From Grifola frondosa (Eukaryota > Basidiomycota > Agaricomycetes > Polyporales > Grifolaceae), in assembly GCA_001683735.1 (NCBI GenBank), contig LUGG01000004.1:62001-126000 (forward strand): 64,000 nt of DNA, given 5' to 3'. Below the pieces are notes generated by a model, which worked only from the letters and a program-made list of their open reading frames with translations, did not search any database and was not told the DNA's origin. Position numbers and translations under genes: made by a program. Shown here piece by piece: positions 1 through 10,800 of this stretch; positions within the stretch are counted from its first letter, which is position 1, and each line of letters opens with the position of its first letter.

Positions 1-546
1 CCAGATTTCTACTCTCAAAGTCTCACAGCCAGAAGCAGTCATAGTCAGTTGACTTGCTTACCACAGTCCAGACATCACTTCAGGAACCCCACAACGAGGT
101 GGGCAAGGTTGAAGTCTTGGTCCCCAGTTTCCAGGTCACAGCAGTGCAGCAACCCCATACAGAGGTGGGCAAGGTTGACTGTTGATAGGACAGGAAAGAG
201 AAGTCTTCCTCGGAGGGAGCATCAGCAGAAGAACAGGAGACATATCAAGGAGAGGTAGAAGTGAAAAAGTACCGGGTAAGTCATCATCATATCATTGTTA
301 AACATTCACTTGGGATCATACCTACCTTCATGATTGTGATAACACCCCCAACGGATTCGGCCAGGCCTATAACTGGGAAAGCAGGAAAAACCCGTCAAGC
401 TTGGTGCAGTATAAAATTGATTTCATCCCTCGATTCCCTTCGCGTATATTTCGCCCTGCCACAGATAGATTTCTCTATTTTTGGTTTGGTGATTATCGAG
501 ATCGTTTTATACAGTGGTTACTATCTCACACCACATACTCACGACA
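1..546 (+). mobile_element. Truncated LTR copy at the window edge
   Basis: This segment is an inverted copy of the sequence at about 8725-9272. Base 1 pairs with base 9272, and the match runs to the terminal ...CTCACGACA. The copies differ by scattered substitutions and short indels. Since 8725-10244 behaves as a complete inserted element, this looks like the distal third of a second insertion of the same family in opposite orientation, cut by the window edge. No coding potential was recognised in it. LTR identity is inferred from the insertion behaviour of the other copy, because no internal retroviral region is attached here. Confidence 0.65.
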
Positions 547-899
547 ACGCGCGCTCTGAATGTTCGAGAAACTCCACCCAATGTACGTGTCTGTGTCTGC
601 AAGATATACTCTGCATAAATACCTCCTCTGAGATGCTGACAGATTGCGACAAATGATGCCATCTGTTTGTGGTCTGATAGGACCATGTTGATATGTGGGA
701 AAATATGGGTGATTGACGGTGTCTACACCGCAAGTAAGTATTTATACGAATAGAGCTGTATTAGCCCACTGACTGTTTTCAATTGCTTTGTGACATATGT
801 CCCCTTCAGAACTGAGGTGCTAGAAGTAGTTCCAGACTTGCAAATATGTCCACCTTCATCAAAAGATGGCATACTGTCCAACCCCAGTGCTTGCTGATG
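547..899. other. Stretch without a clear gene, likely transposon remnant
   Basis: This lies between the truncated LTR and the Ulp1-like gene. The minus strand keeps a short open stretch at about 545-730, which could be the 3' end of the neighbouring transposon-derived gene. No motif was recognised. Confidence 0.3.
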
Positions 900-2580
900 C
901 AAAGAATGAGGTGATTGACATGTTTCCCTTCAGCTATGATTGTTTAATTCTGTCTTCATAAATACTGCAGACTTAGCTACCTTGGCATGCTGCAAAGACC
1001 CCGAAATTGTGACTCTATGATTGATATAACCAGTTATCTGTGGACATTTTTGCTTGTGCATGTACCAGTTTGCTGTATCATAGTCGCGGTCACTTTGAAG
1101 GCTAATCCACTTGCTACACCCCTTGCATTGTACTTGGTGTGTTTTGACTTTTTGAATCCATTCATCAGCCTCAAGGAGCTCCTTTTGATTGTCAGGTTTC
1201 TTCCTTTTCTTCTGTGTGCAAGATGTCACTTGTGCATGGCGCAAAATGGATTCTTCGCCCTCAGTAATCAATTCCATCGGACTTGGACTCTGTACCAAAG
1301 GGTTGTGACCATTTACCCCCTAATAGTAACAAGTAAGCATGTATATTCAACTCGATCGGATTCACATACTGTTTCTTCTTCATCTTGACAGGTTTGTCAT
1401 TGATGGCTGCTATGAGTTTCACCTGGATGTCTGGCATGGCCACTACCATGGCTTGTGTCATGTCATTCATGTCTGCTACCTTCACACATCCATCACCAGA
1501 AGCACCTTCGAGGATCTCAAAATTGGAGGAGTCGGAGTCGGAGTTGACTGCTTCCACTTCGACCCGACATACAATCCTGAAGGAGAGTTAGATGCATGTA
1601 AAATATACTGTAAGTGACACACGTACAGTAATGTAAGCAATACCTTAAGCGCACCAGCTCTAACATCCTCTTTGCTGCTTTCTCCCTCAGTTACATTATG
1701 ATCTCCATCTGCAAATGATTTGAGCACAATCATAAGAAATAGGCCACACGACCAATCGTCAAGTTGGTGTTCCAACACTGGTGGTGAGATTAACCAAAAT
1801 CCCCAGGTTTCCATGTTCCATGCATTAATCTGCTGTCTGGTGCTGTACAGGATTCTGTTTACGACATTAAGTAACAGCTGCTATCAATGTAAGTCTTCAT
1901 ACTTGTCTGTTAACAATGATTGCCAGCACTCACGGGCTTGGCCCAAGTGACCGATGAAATCTCGGGAATGCTATTGTAGAAAGCAATATTGTGGGTTGAG
2001 AAATCGACTGAGCCTAGTACCCAATGCAAAGGAGAACCACCACATAAAGGTATAGCCCAGCGAGTTTTTGAACATATATCCTGTTTATCTCCCTGAGAGA
2101 ATCACTCTTTAGGTCAGATTTGAAGAGTTCGCGAAGATCGACAAACTGACAGCTGCAAGAAGATGATCTTCGAATGACCTTGCTGGTCCTCCATCCCATT
2201 GCTGTCCATCCACGATTGGTGGAATCCATGAGGAGAAGATACAGAAATCTCTTTCCCCTGTATCTGCAACTTGCTGTAAGAATGCACCATAGGCATTGAT
2301 GGTAGTACCGGGGATCTTGTCCTTTCGCCCGGGCAGGAGAGGTCTTAGGTCTTGTGCAACAAGCTGTATGTTGTGAATCTGCCGAACATGAGAATCCAGT
2401 GCTATGTCCATATTTTCGTAGCGAAAGTTGACACTAGTGTAGATTTTGCATGTACAAAAGTCCCTCAAAATTGACTGAAAATATTCGGTCGGTCCAGCCT
2501 CGACCACTAAATATGTTAAGTACAGATAAGAATATCGATTTTTGCGGTCTCTCCGAGGGTTAAATATGCAAAAACACACA
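900..2580 (-). pseudogene. Ulp1-type cysteine protease gene, probably transposon-derived, decayed
   Basis: Minus-strand exon-sized pieces give a recognisable C48/Ulp1 peptidase order. An N-terminal part at about 2220-2580 includes LRPLLPGRKDKIPG. A piece at about 1940-2050 has the catalytic-type HW and a following SVDF acid. A piece at about 1750-1800 has QLDDWSCGLFL, giving the oxyanion Gln and the nucleophile Cys. The 3' part (about 930-1560) carries a CKGC...H...C zinc-binding-like motif. Ulp1 domains cleave SUMO-like isopeptide bonds, and in mushroom genomes they are often carried by DNA transposons. No transposase domain was found, and the reading frames change in ways that introns may only partly explain. 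The assignment to a transposon is inference. Confidence 0.6.
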
Positions 2581-2919
2581 AGAAAATGGCCATTTTTGGC
2601 CTCTCAAATATGCTAATTTCGGAGAAACATCTAGTGGAGTTGCCCGGGTCCTTTCTCAAGGGAGCTGGAACCAGATGGTGATGTATCCTTCGGCAGTCAG
2701 GTAGCTCATGGATGTAAGCGGATGATTGGCCACTAGTATGGTCATTTGCAAAATGCAAAAGCACTTGAGGTTGATGCCACAGCACTCGTGACAGCTTTGT
2801 GACAGTGCTTGCCAGTCACGTTCGCGGTACCGTTCGCCGAACAAACCTCCCAGCGGCGCGGACGTTCTCAGCCGTTTTGTTTATTTTCCCTTGCAAGTTT
2901 CTTTCAAGAAAGCCAGGAC
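2581..2919. promoter_or_regulatory. Upstream region of the VID21-like gene
   Basis: No gene is supported here. The last ~100 bases before the VID21 start are GC-richer than the preceding transposon-like sequence and should contain its promoter and 5' UTR. No clear TATA box was seen. Confidence 0.3.
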
Positions 2920-5900
2920 ATGTCGCAATCAGCCGATATGTTGGTGGAAGACCGCATAAAGCAGCTACAGTGAGTTCTGGTGATACATAAATCCTTAATC
3001 CCACAGTGAGAGAACCTGATGCAGGGAGACAAGCAATCGTCGGAACGGACTACTACGCGAAATGTACCACTTGCTTCAGAGACGCGAGGACCTCGGCGCT
3101 GTGTTCACGCTCGATCAGGATGGAGGAGAGGGTCTGCAGTTGTTCTTGAACAGATTTGATCTCGAGAAGAAGTGCGTATGACTAGCTCTCATCGAAACGC
3201 TACATGCTCAATTATGTGCACAGTCCGGAAGCTGGTAGCATATCCAAGCTTGATGCCGAAACCTTTATTCCTTCCCTTCCTGGATCCTCCCATCATGTGG
3301 TCAATCCCGACAGGCTTCCACAATATCGAATAACAGCACCCACACCACAAAAGCCAATGAATTTTGTCTTTGATCACACTCACTATGCCACGGACGAATT
3401 GATGCCCATAGATCAACGCAATCCATTACGTTATGATGAACTCACACCTGATTACACCTTACCGCCTTTGAACCTCCTCCCCGCGGAATTCAATCGTAAG
3501 GGAAGTCCACGAAACACCAGAGGGAGCGTGACAAGGAGCGGGAGAAAGGCGCTGATTGGGTCCCTGTGGGAATTAATAAATGGGCGCCGTCGTGCGCGCG
3601 AATCCTGTATACAAGAAGGTTGGAAAGGCCATCCAAATGCCTTAGCACTCGTGATTGGTCGGTACGTTATTCTGTATTTCATCCTGGCTTTCAGTGCTAA
3701 CAACGATATGCTCTCTAGGTAGCTCTGTCGGAACTTCGATTAATACGTGTCCTCGAGCGCGTGGAGATGCTCAAAGAAGCTGGAAATTGGAGTTTCAGAC
3801 AACCAAAGAAACAAAGAGAGTGTGTCGTGGGCTTATGAAGACGCATAGAGACTATCTGATGGATGAAATGGTAAGCATCACGATTTTCGCGAGTTGAATT
3901 ACTCATTACTCTCTTCAAATCAAGAGATGGATGCGTATCGATTTTCGCGAGGAACGCAAGTGGAAGACCGCGCTTGCGTACAACTTAGCCCACGCGGTGA
4001 TAGACTGGCATGAAGCTGGTACTTTAGAAGAAAGGGTTCACCGAGGCATCTGTGTCCTTTGGAAGCCACTTCAAGAGGCTGCACGCGATGGCGATAGCAA
4101 CCACTCTCACCGCAAGTCCACAGTCGAAGACTAACCTTTACGCGCCTTTGCGAGAGCAGGTCATCAATACTGACTTGGAACAAACTTTTCCTTGGCTTTG
4201 ATGATCTTGACATTGTAAAGGGCATGTCCAGTTGTCTACTGACGATTCCTTGTTATCGGCCCCACCTCCCCCCTCTGACTTGTCTGCAATATTCCCTGAC
4301 TTACAACCCATGGGTCTTTTCGATGTTGTTACTCCCTCTAACGGTTCTGAAGGTCGGAGGAAGTCTGAGAAGAGATCTGACAGGGAACGATCCCAACAAA
4401 CGGATTGAGGATACCACATACACCAAGGTCGTCCCACAAGCGAATTCATGTATTGCAAGCCTACGCTTCTTGGCCCGTTGAAGCCGGTTAAACATTGGAA
4501 AAATGGAGACTGGGAACAGATTGAAGAGACGCCAGTCTTCGCTGATATTGAGATACCTGCTGCCCGGCCTGCAGATGATAATCTTTGTAGTAAGTCGTAT
4601 TCATCCAATCATGTTACGCTGCCTTTCTGAACAGATTTCAGCTCTCTTTGAAGGTTCAAAGGTCACTTCTCCTGCTGCCGGCTTGTCGCTACTCCCGCCC
4701 TCGGCTAAGGATGCACGGCGGAAGGGAGCTGAGTTTGCATGGACACCTTCCGAGGACGCACTTCTGAAGCAAATTGCGGATAGATATCCCGGTAACTGGC
4801 CGCTTATTGCTGACGCCTTCAACTCATCCAGAGTCACGATTGCAATGGATAAAAGAACTCCTTGGGACTGTTTCGAACACTGGACTTCGAAATGGGGCGG
4901 GAACACGCGATTTGGGAGCATCGATGGCAATCTCATGAACTTGGATGAGGACACTCGTGCTACCACACCGTCTGCCCCCACCCAGATGACCACCAGAGGG
5001 CACAAACGAGCTGCGAGTACCAGCATGGCGTTGGTGAACCCCAGCCCCCTTTCCGGATTGAGTGCAGACTCCAGAAAAAGTCGTAGGCATAACCTCATGT
5101 ACGAAACAATCCGCAAGTCCATCAAAAAGAGGGAAGCAACGCTGAAAACCACCGGTGAGTATGCATATTGGTCAGGCCTTGTCGTTGTCTGCTGATTCTA
5201 CCTCTTTTAGTGAATCAAAGGAAACCCGCAGTGGTGCATGACACTCACGGACAATACAACAAAATGCCGAGGCTCACTCCGGCGGAACTGGGCCGTATGA
5301 AAGCGGAGAAAGAAACCAGAGACAGTCAGGAAGCGGCATTGGCAAAGAGACGAGAGGAGTACAATCGACAACAACTTTTGCAAAACCAGGCACAGAGATT
5401 GCAGCACGCCGCCGCCCCCAACGCTGTAAGCATCGAATTGCCCATCCATCAATCAGTATGCTTACATCCTTGCTAGCAGCAGCAGCAACAGCAACAACAA
5501 CAAGCGCAGCTTCTCCAACAGCAGCAGAATCAGAATGGCACTAGGACACCTGGTAGTGGAACCCCTCAAGCACAGCTGGTGCCACAGATTCGGAGTCAGG
5601 TTGGGATTTCTCAACAACAGAGGATTTCCAATGCTATGGCTTTGGCGAATGCGCGTTTGTCGCCATCACAGGTCATGCAGGCTCAGGCTCAGGCTCAAGC
5701 TCAAGCACAGGTGCAGGCACAGAGGGCCCTTGCGGCCGTCGCTCAGGCTCAAGCTCAGGCTCAGGCTCATGCACAGGCGCAGGCGCAGGCGCAAGCTCAA
5801 GTCCAAACACAGATTCATGCGCAAGCGCAGGCCGCTGCTGCTGCACCTGCTCTGAGTGGCGCTCATCTATCTCCTCCGTATGCAGCCCGCGCGACTAGCT

Positions 5901-6257
5901 CTTCTCCTGCTATCCCTCAACAGTCGCCTCCACTTCCTTCTTCCACTACATCTAACGCAGCCAACGTCCCACGACCGCCATCTGCTCAAGCGCATCCGGG
6001 CATGACGGCAGCCCCGCAGGGTGTAGTCAATGCAATGCGGCCTCCTCTTCCACGCGCATATTATTACGCTGCACCTATGACTGCAGAACAGATGGAATCA
6101 ATGCGCCTCGCGACCTACCTTCGGGTACGTGTGTCCTTTTCTTTTCTGCTCGACATTGTAAACTAACCTCTACACGGTCTGCCTTCAGCAACAACAGCAG
6201 GGACTTCCGAACCATCACCCTACGAACCCGCAAAACGGTTCCTACTCACAATCATAA
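2920..6257 (+). CDS. VID21: VID21/EAF1-like NuA4 scaffold, frame disrupted in this sequence
   Basis: This is the homologue of the Eaf1/Vid21 platform subunit of the NuA4 histone acetyltransferase complex, which acts in the nucleus. The start is ATG at 2920. Exon 1 joins after a GT-AG intron to a helical segment with REMYHLLQRREDLGAVF. An HSA domain, the Arp4/actin-binding helix, is spread over exons at 3720-4130 (ERVEMLKEAGNWSFRQPKK, RWMRIDFREERKWK, YNLAHAVIDWHE). A SANT/Myb domain lies at about 4735-4920 (AFAWTPSEDALL-type start, NWPLIADAFN). A Gln- and Gln-Ala-rich tail runs to the TAA at 6255-6257. Between about 3830 and 4460 the conserved protein can only be followed by changing frame about five times (after VVGL, LEQT, GMS, KRSD and VVPQ). 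Sequencing or assembly indels are the likely cause, but decay cannot be excluded. Confidence 0.85.
5478..5850 (+). repeat. Gln and Gln-Ala low-complexity coding repeat in VID21
   Basis: A CAG/CAA run (5478-5530) encodes polyglutamine. A degenerate CAGGCT/CAAGCT hexamer array (about 5676-5845) encodes alternating Gln-Ala. Such tracts are common in the C-terminal tails of chromatin scaffolds and are prone to length variation. Confidence 0.85.
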
Positions 6258-6442
6258 ATTATCACTCGTCGTCGCATCGTGTTGGGCTCCCCTAGTGTAT
6301 TGTTGATTTGATAGGTTCATTTTAGTTATGTATGTATGTACAGTATGCGTGCGGGTGTGATACCAACCTGCGTAATACCATCCACGTTCTCCCTCATACA
6401 TGATCTCAGGCTGAGTTTCGGTGCGCATGACGTATGCTGGGT

Positions 6443-6447
6443 CAAAT
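6443..6447. repeat. Left target-site duplication (CAAAT)
   Basis: CAAAT directly abuts the outer end of the LTR that begins TGTAGCG at 6448. The same five bases follow the other LTR at 17015-17019, as expected for a Ty3/Gypsy integration. Confidence 0.95.
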
Positions 6448-6738
6448 TGTAGCGCTCGCGATCCTTAAGAGGAAATTGGTGGCACCACAAAGGTAGGAGA
6501 GTGAGAACGCACACAAGAGACAGGGATAACGGTTGGGTTAGCTACTCTAGGTATGCTGTCGTTACATGAGGAAAACCGGTTCTTATATAGCAGTAAGGAT
6601 AGTAAATTTTCTAGTAGTCACGAGACTGAGTGGAGCAGTCGGAAGAACATAGGAAATAAAAGATTAGTCAGTAAAAAGACAGAAGACGAATTAGGTAAGG
6701 TTAAGTCTAAAACGGGATGCAGCTCTATATCCGCTACA
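6448..6738 (-). repeat. 3' LTR of the Gypsy element
   Basis: This is the 291-base LTR downstream of the coding region. It begins TGTAGCG and ends CGCTACA, and differs from the 16724-17014 copy at seven single positions. A short purine-rich stretch (GAAGGG on the minus strand) lies a few bases inside it and is a weak polypurine-tract candidate. Confidence 0.95.
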
Positions 6739-6773
6739 TGCGCCCTTCGAGTATCGTCACACGATGCTCTCTT

Positions 6774-7810
6774 CTATAGGTCCTCTAAGTCGTCGGCCTT
6801 CTTCGAGCTGCCCTCGGCCTTGTCCTCATCTACGGTCATCGGGACCTCTTTATCAGCTTTCTTTTCCTTCTCATCAGCCTCCTTCTTCTCATGCCTCTCG
6901 CGCTGCTTCGCCAGATACTTCTCGCCAGCAGTCATCTTGCATTTCTTCGGCATGGCTTCGCACTCTTTTCCCTTGGAGGAAGGACCCGCGACTCCTTGGT
7001 TGGGCACAACATCAGGCTCGTGGTGCTTCTTTGAGTCTTCCTCAGGCCGGGACCTCGCACGACACTCATGCTGGAAACGACAGTATCGTACGGCATCCCA
7101 AAGGATGTAGTCGATCACTTCCAGCTGCTCGGGAGTGAAGACGTGATGGGATGGTTCCTCCAGCATGGGAGCCAAATATTCAACTGGAAGGTGAAGGCCA
7201 AGTTCATCAGCAAAATCTCGATTTGACTTATCATACCTTTTTCCCTTAACTAACCCTTATGAATTTACTTTTTTGGTCTTATATCTCTTTTTCTTCTGAA
7301 TTAAGAACAAAAAGAGTGATTAAGAGATAAAAGAGATCTCATAAGGGTTTTTAGACACCCAAATACGTGCATTTAAGAGTGATTAAGAGACATAAAGTAT
7401 GCTAAGTCAAATTGAGATTTTGCTGATGAATGGGCTTGATAATGCCCATGAACTGACTGAATTGGTAGGGGCACACCGTGTCCCTCACCCATAAGGTGTG
7501 GAATTGGTCATAGCCACCCAGGGCAGCATTCTGGAGATAATCCTGGTCATTGTCCTGGATGGCTCGGTCATAGCATGCAAATAACTGAAGCTGACTGAGC
7601 GTGAACTGATAGGAACGCTGGTTGTCTACGCCCGGCAAGACTATATCATGGTTGGCGAGGTGCGTGGCATACTTGTTCAGCAGTTGGGGAATCATTGCAA
7701 GCTGTAGAAGAGGGATCGGGTCCACAAGAAAATGCAAGATGTCATCTGGGATGGGTAAGGCCGAGGAGTGCAGTGGAAGAACTCCAGAAGCAAGACGGGA
7801 TGCACAGCGT
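6774..7810 (-). pseudogene. Extra ORF between integrase and 3' LTR, split by a MITE
   Basis: On the minus strand an open frame runs from about 7800 to a MITE boundary at 7430 (contains DDILHFLVDPIPLLQ and GYDQFHTLWVRDT). It resumes after the MITE at 7202 (LGLHLPVEYLAPMLEEP) and ends at 6774 with a Lys/Glu-rich tail (KYLAKQRERHEKKEADEKEK). It lies beyond the integrase, where some LTR elements carry an additional gene. No membrane segment or envelope-like feature was seen, and the product is unrecognised. It may have been translated separately or by splicing, because a stop codon lies just upstream of the first part. The present reading frame is broken by the insertion. Confidence 0.6.
7203..7430. 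mobile_element. 228-base MITE nested in the Gypsy element
   Basis: Terminal inverted repeats of 33 bases (7203-7235 and 7398-7430) match at 31 positions and start TTCATCAGCAAAATCTC. The AT-rich interior has no coding potential and carries a repeated AGAGTGATTAAGAGA motif. No unambiguous target duplication was found, so the superfamily is open. It interrupts an open reading frame whose flanking halves read as one protein, which shows it inserted after the retrotransposon. Confidence 0.8.
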
Positions 7811-7812
7811 CA

Positions 7813-8724
7813 TCATCTAGTGTGGCGAGTCCTTTTATATGTGCAGTGGCCTGCCCGACACAAAGCTCCAAGGATGCCAAGGAAGACTTGCAGGTCATTG
7901 GGCGGAGGCCATCTGTCGCTGTCCATGAGCTGACTAACTTCTGAGATGTCTAGGACCTCGAAGTATGCCCTTAGAATGGGCAAATGCACAATCGTAGCAT
8001 ATGGGATCCATGTCCGATCACCCGATTTCCAGATCGCCTCGAAGATGGAATTATTTCGAGACCCGCGGTGAGCCACAATCTTGTCGATAGCCCACTTGCC
8101 CTCCTGATCCTCAAACTCAGCTACCTGTGAATCGAGCCGCCCAGAAAACAGGCAGTCATCATTCAGCTCATGGATCCAAAGCAAGGATGTGTGGAACACA
8201 TCGTGGATACCATGTTGCTTAAGATTGGTAGGTAGTGCAATCTGATATGAATTGTTTCCGAAGTCCCTAATTATTGTATAGGGACCAATGAACTTTGGTG
8301 CGAGCTTGTGCACCAGTCCCTTTGGCAGTGAGATATTCTTCGTGGAGATGTACATGAGATCCTTCTCCGCAAACAGCACCAGATAATGACGATGATTGAC
8401 ATCCCGCATTTGCTTCACACGCGATGCTAGTATGCTGTTGTGCACTGCCACTATGGCTGCTTTCATGTGTTGAGCATATGCTCGAATGCCAGGGTATTCA
8501 TCATGGCCTGCACCTTCCCAGATCATTGCGTGCAGCATGCACCCGGTGTTTAAGAAAAATGGTGCATAACCAGTGGTATTAGACCATGCTGAGTTGATAG
8601 CAAACTCGATAGCAGGCAACTTTGCCACCCAGTCTTTCTGGGTGGTGCCAATGCACTGATGCAGCATCTGCATTACAGTGCGATTCACCCACTCGGTAGA
8701 TCCATCGGACTCCGGGTGATATGC
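7813..8724 (-). pseudogene. Integrase C-terminal half with chromodomain-like tail
   Basis: The minus-strand frame begins inside the integrase core at MTAYHPESDGSTEWVNR, which contains the third catalytic acid region of the DDE core. It continues through the C-terminal SH3-like region (HKLAPKFIGPYTIIRDFG). It then passes a chromodomain-like segment beginning WAIDKIVAH, with conserved aromatic positions before an IPYATIVHLP helix start. The N-terminal half of the same integrase lies at 10245-10786. The two were separated by the inserted LTR-like element, so no continuous integrase can be made from the present sequence. Confidence 0.85.
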
Positions 8725-10244
8725 TGTCATGAGTATGTGGTGTAAGATAGCAACCACTGTATAAAATGATCTTGATAATCACCAAACCAAAATAGACAAA
8801 TCTACCTGTGGCAGGGCGAGATATACGCAAAGGGAATCGAGGTATGAAATCAATTTTATACTGTGCTAAGCTTGACGGGTTTTTCCTGCTTTCCCAGTTA
8901 TAGGCCTGGCCGAATCCGTTGGGGGATGTTATCACAATCATGAAGGTAGGTATGATCCCAAGTGAATGTTTAACAATGATATGATGATGACTTACCCGGT
9001 ACGTTTTTCACTTCTACCTCTCCTTGATATGTCTCCTGTTCTTCTGCTGATGCTCCCTCCGAGGAAGACTTCTCTTTCCTGTCCTATCAACAGTCAACCT
9101 TGCCCACCTCTGTATGGGGTTGCTGCACTGCTGTGACCTGGAAACTGGGGACCAAGACTTCAACCTTGCCCACCTCTGTTGTGGGGTTCCTGAAGTGATG
9201 TCTGGACTGTGGTAAGCAAGTCAACTGACTATGACTGCTTCTGGCTGTGAGACTTTGAGAGTAGAAATCTGGTGTGATTTGGTATGGAGTGAAGTGGGGT
9301 GGTGGGGATACAGAATGGTATCCTTGCCGCCTTGGAGGTCCTCCTTGCTAGGAAAGTGCTGTGTCTGTGTGGCTGAGTGTGTACACCTATGTGCACACCT
9401 GTGATGACGTGAGATATCCCTGTGATACCTCAGTCAAGTGATCTAGTCTGCTGAGTCTGGGGGAATCTGGAGGGTGATCCAATTGCCATGCTTCTCTTTT
9501 TAAAGGCTGTACAGATTTTGCCAGGACTCTGCCTTTCTTCCAGTCCCTTCCAGAATTTGCTAACCTAATCTTCTTCCTGTTTCTGCAATGTTCTGCTGTG
9601 TCCAACTCCTTGTCTCCTGACTTTTCTGCACCTGATTCTTTCCTGCACTCCTTTTCCTCATGACCCTCCATGCTTTCCCATCCCATCCTACTTGATTTAA
9701 CGATGGTTGTCGTCGTTACAAGCGGGTGAAGAGGGTAAATCATGGATCCTGGCTTCGTCATCTCGTTATCCAGACTGACAGCGTATAGGGAATATCGCCA
9801 CCAGGTCATTGCGTAGGAGACGAGCGAATGCTGAACGTACTCATATCGTACTGTGAAACCAATGGTGCAGGTGCCATCGATGTGAGAAAGGGCGAGGAAT
9901 ATTCGTGTTTCCTGGTACTGGATGATGTGGTCGATATGGCCCGTGAATATAATTCTGGATCAATCCATGAGGTGCACGAATCTGAACAGTGGCATGAGGT
10001 CGAATCCAATGGTGAGTGTATCACATAATAGGATGGGGAACCAGGGATTGATTACCATGGGGCACCATGGCATGTGTCGATTGGGTGGGATTGGGTGGAG
10101 ATTTGACATGACTGATAATGTCTAAACTCGATCCCAATGGCAACCTTCATGTGCTGTGCATATTATGGCACTCAGTTGACTTGGTTGCCAAAGATGGTTA
10201 TTTTGGCCCTGTCCAGGTACCAACCATGTTTGATGCGTGACAAC
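8725..10244. mobile_element. Nested ~1.5 kb LTR-like element, probably a solo LTR
   Basis: This segment separates the two halves of the Gypsy integrase exactly at the MSTAYHP motif. It starts TGTCATGAG and ends GTGACAAC, so the ends are imperfectly inverted. Short ATGC(T) repeats lie at both junctions (8721-8725, 10245-10249), consistent with a 4-5 base target duplication. Its first ~548 bases recur in inverted orientation at 1-546. No credible protein was recognised. TG...CA-type ends, length and lack of genes fit a solo LTR of a large element. A non-autonomous LTR derivative is the main alternative. Confidence 0.7.
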
Positions 10245-10800
10245 ATGCTTGACATATGCAGTTCGATGCCAAGCAATTTATGCAGGTGAGTCCAAAATAG
10301 GCTCATGAACAGCATGTTGCAGTCGCTAACGATTGCACGGGGCAACCCGTGGTGCTTATAGACTTCCATGAAGATGAGCTCGGCAACCTGCCTAGCCGTG
10401 TGGTTCATCTGGCTGGGGACCAGGTGAACCATTCTGGTAAGTAAATCTATTATCACAGTGATTGAATCATAGCTTCCATTCCTGTCCTTGGATTCAGGAA
10501 TTGGACCCACGAAATCAATACCAACAGCTTCCCAAGGTGCACTGGGCACAGATAAGGGATTCAAGAGCCCATAGGGCTTCGGATTGCTGGGTTTACTTTA
10601 TTTACAAGTCTTGCAGGTATCACAATACTTTTGAACATCCGAAGCCATGGATTTCCACCACACATGGTCCTTCAAGAGGCCAAGTGTCTTGTAAGCCCTG
10701 AGGTGAGCCAATAGTGAGTGACCATGCGAGATTATGATCTCATGGATGCTGTGGGTGTCCATGACAATGTTAGGTATGCACAGCAAATTGTGGTGTCATT
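10245..10800 (-). pseudogene. Integrase N-terminal half (zinc-binding region and DDE core start)
   Basis: The minus strand encodes an HHCC-type zinc region ending YCDTCKTCK, followed by the catalytic core with GIDFVGPIPES (first Asp) and IVSDCNMLF (second Asp). The frame is lost at the nested insertion right after GIELHMS. A frame change separates the zinc region from the core. The glutamate-bearing part is on the other side of the insertion. Confidence 0.85.

Noticed and set aside
49..660. Open frames of 69 and 131 codons at the left edge
   Set aside because: They lie inside the LTR-like repeat that recurs inverted at 8725-9272, and their protein is not conserved between the copies.
5666..5866. 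Leu-Ser-rich minus-strand frame
   Set aside because: It is the antisense reading of the VID21 Gln-Ala repeat.
6553..7138. Plus-strand frames over the 3' LTR and extra ORF
   Set aside because: They are shadows of the minus-strand element. The LTR part repeats exactly at 16829-17014.
9387..9809. 140-codon minus-strand frame inside the nested LTR-like element
   Set aside because: It lies in non-coding repeat sequence, shows no motif, and starts without a convincing context.
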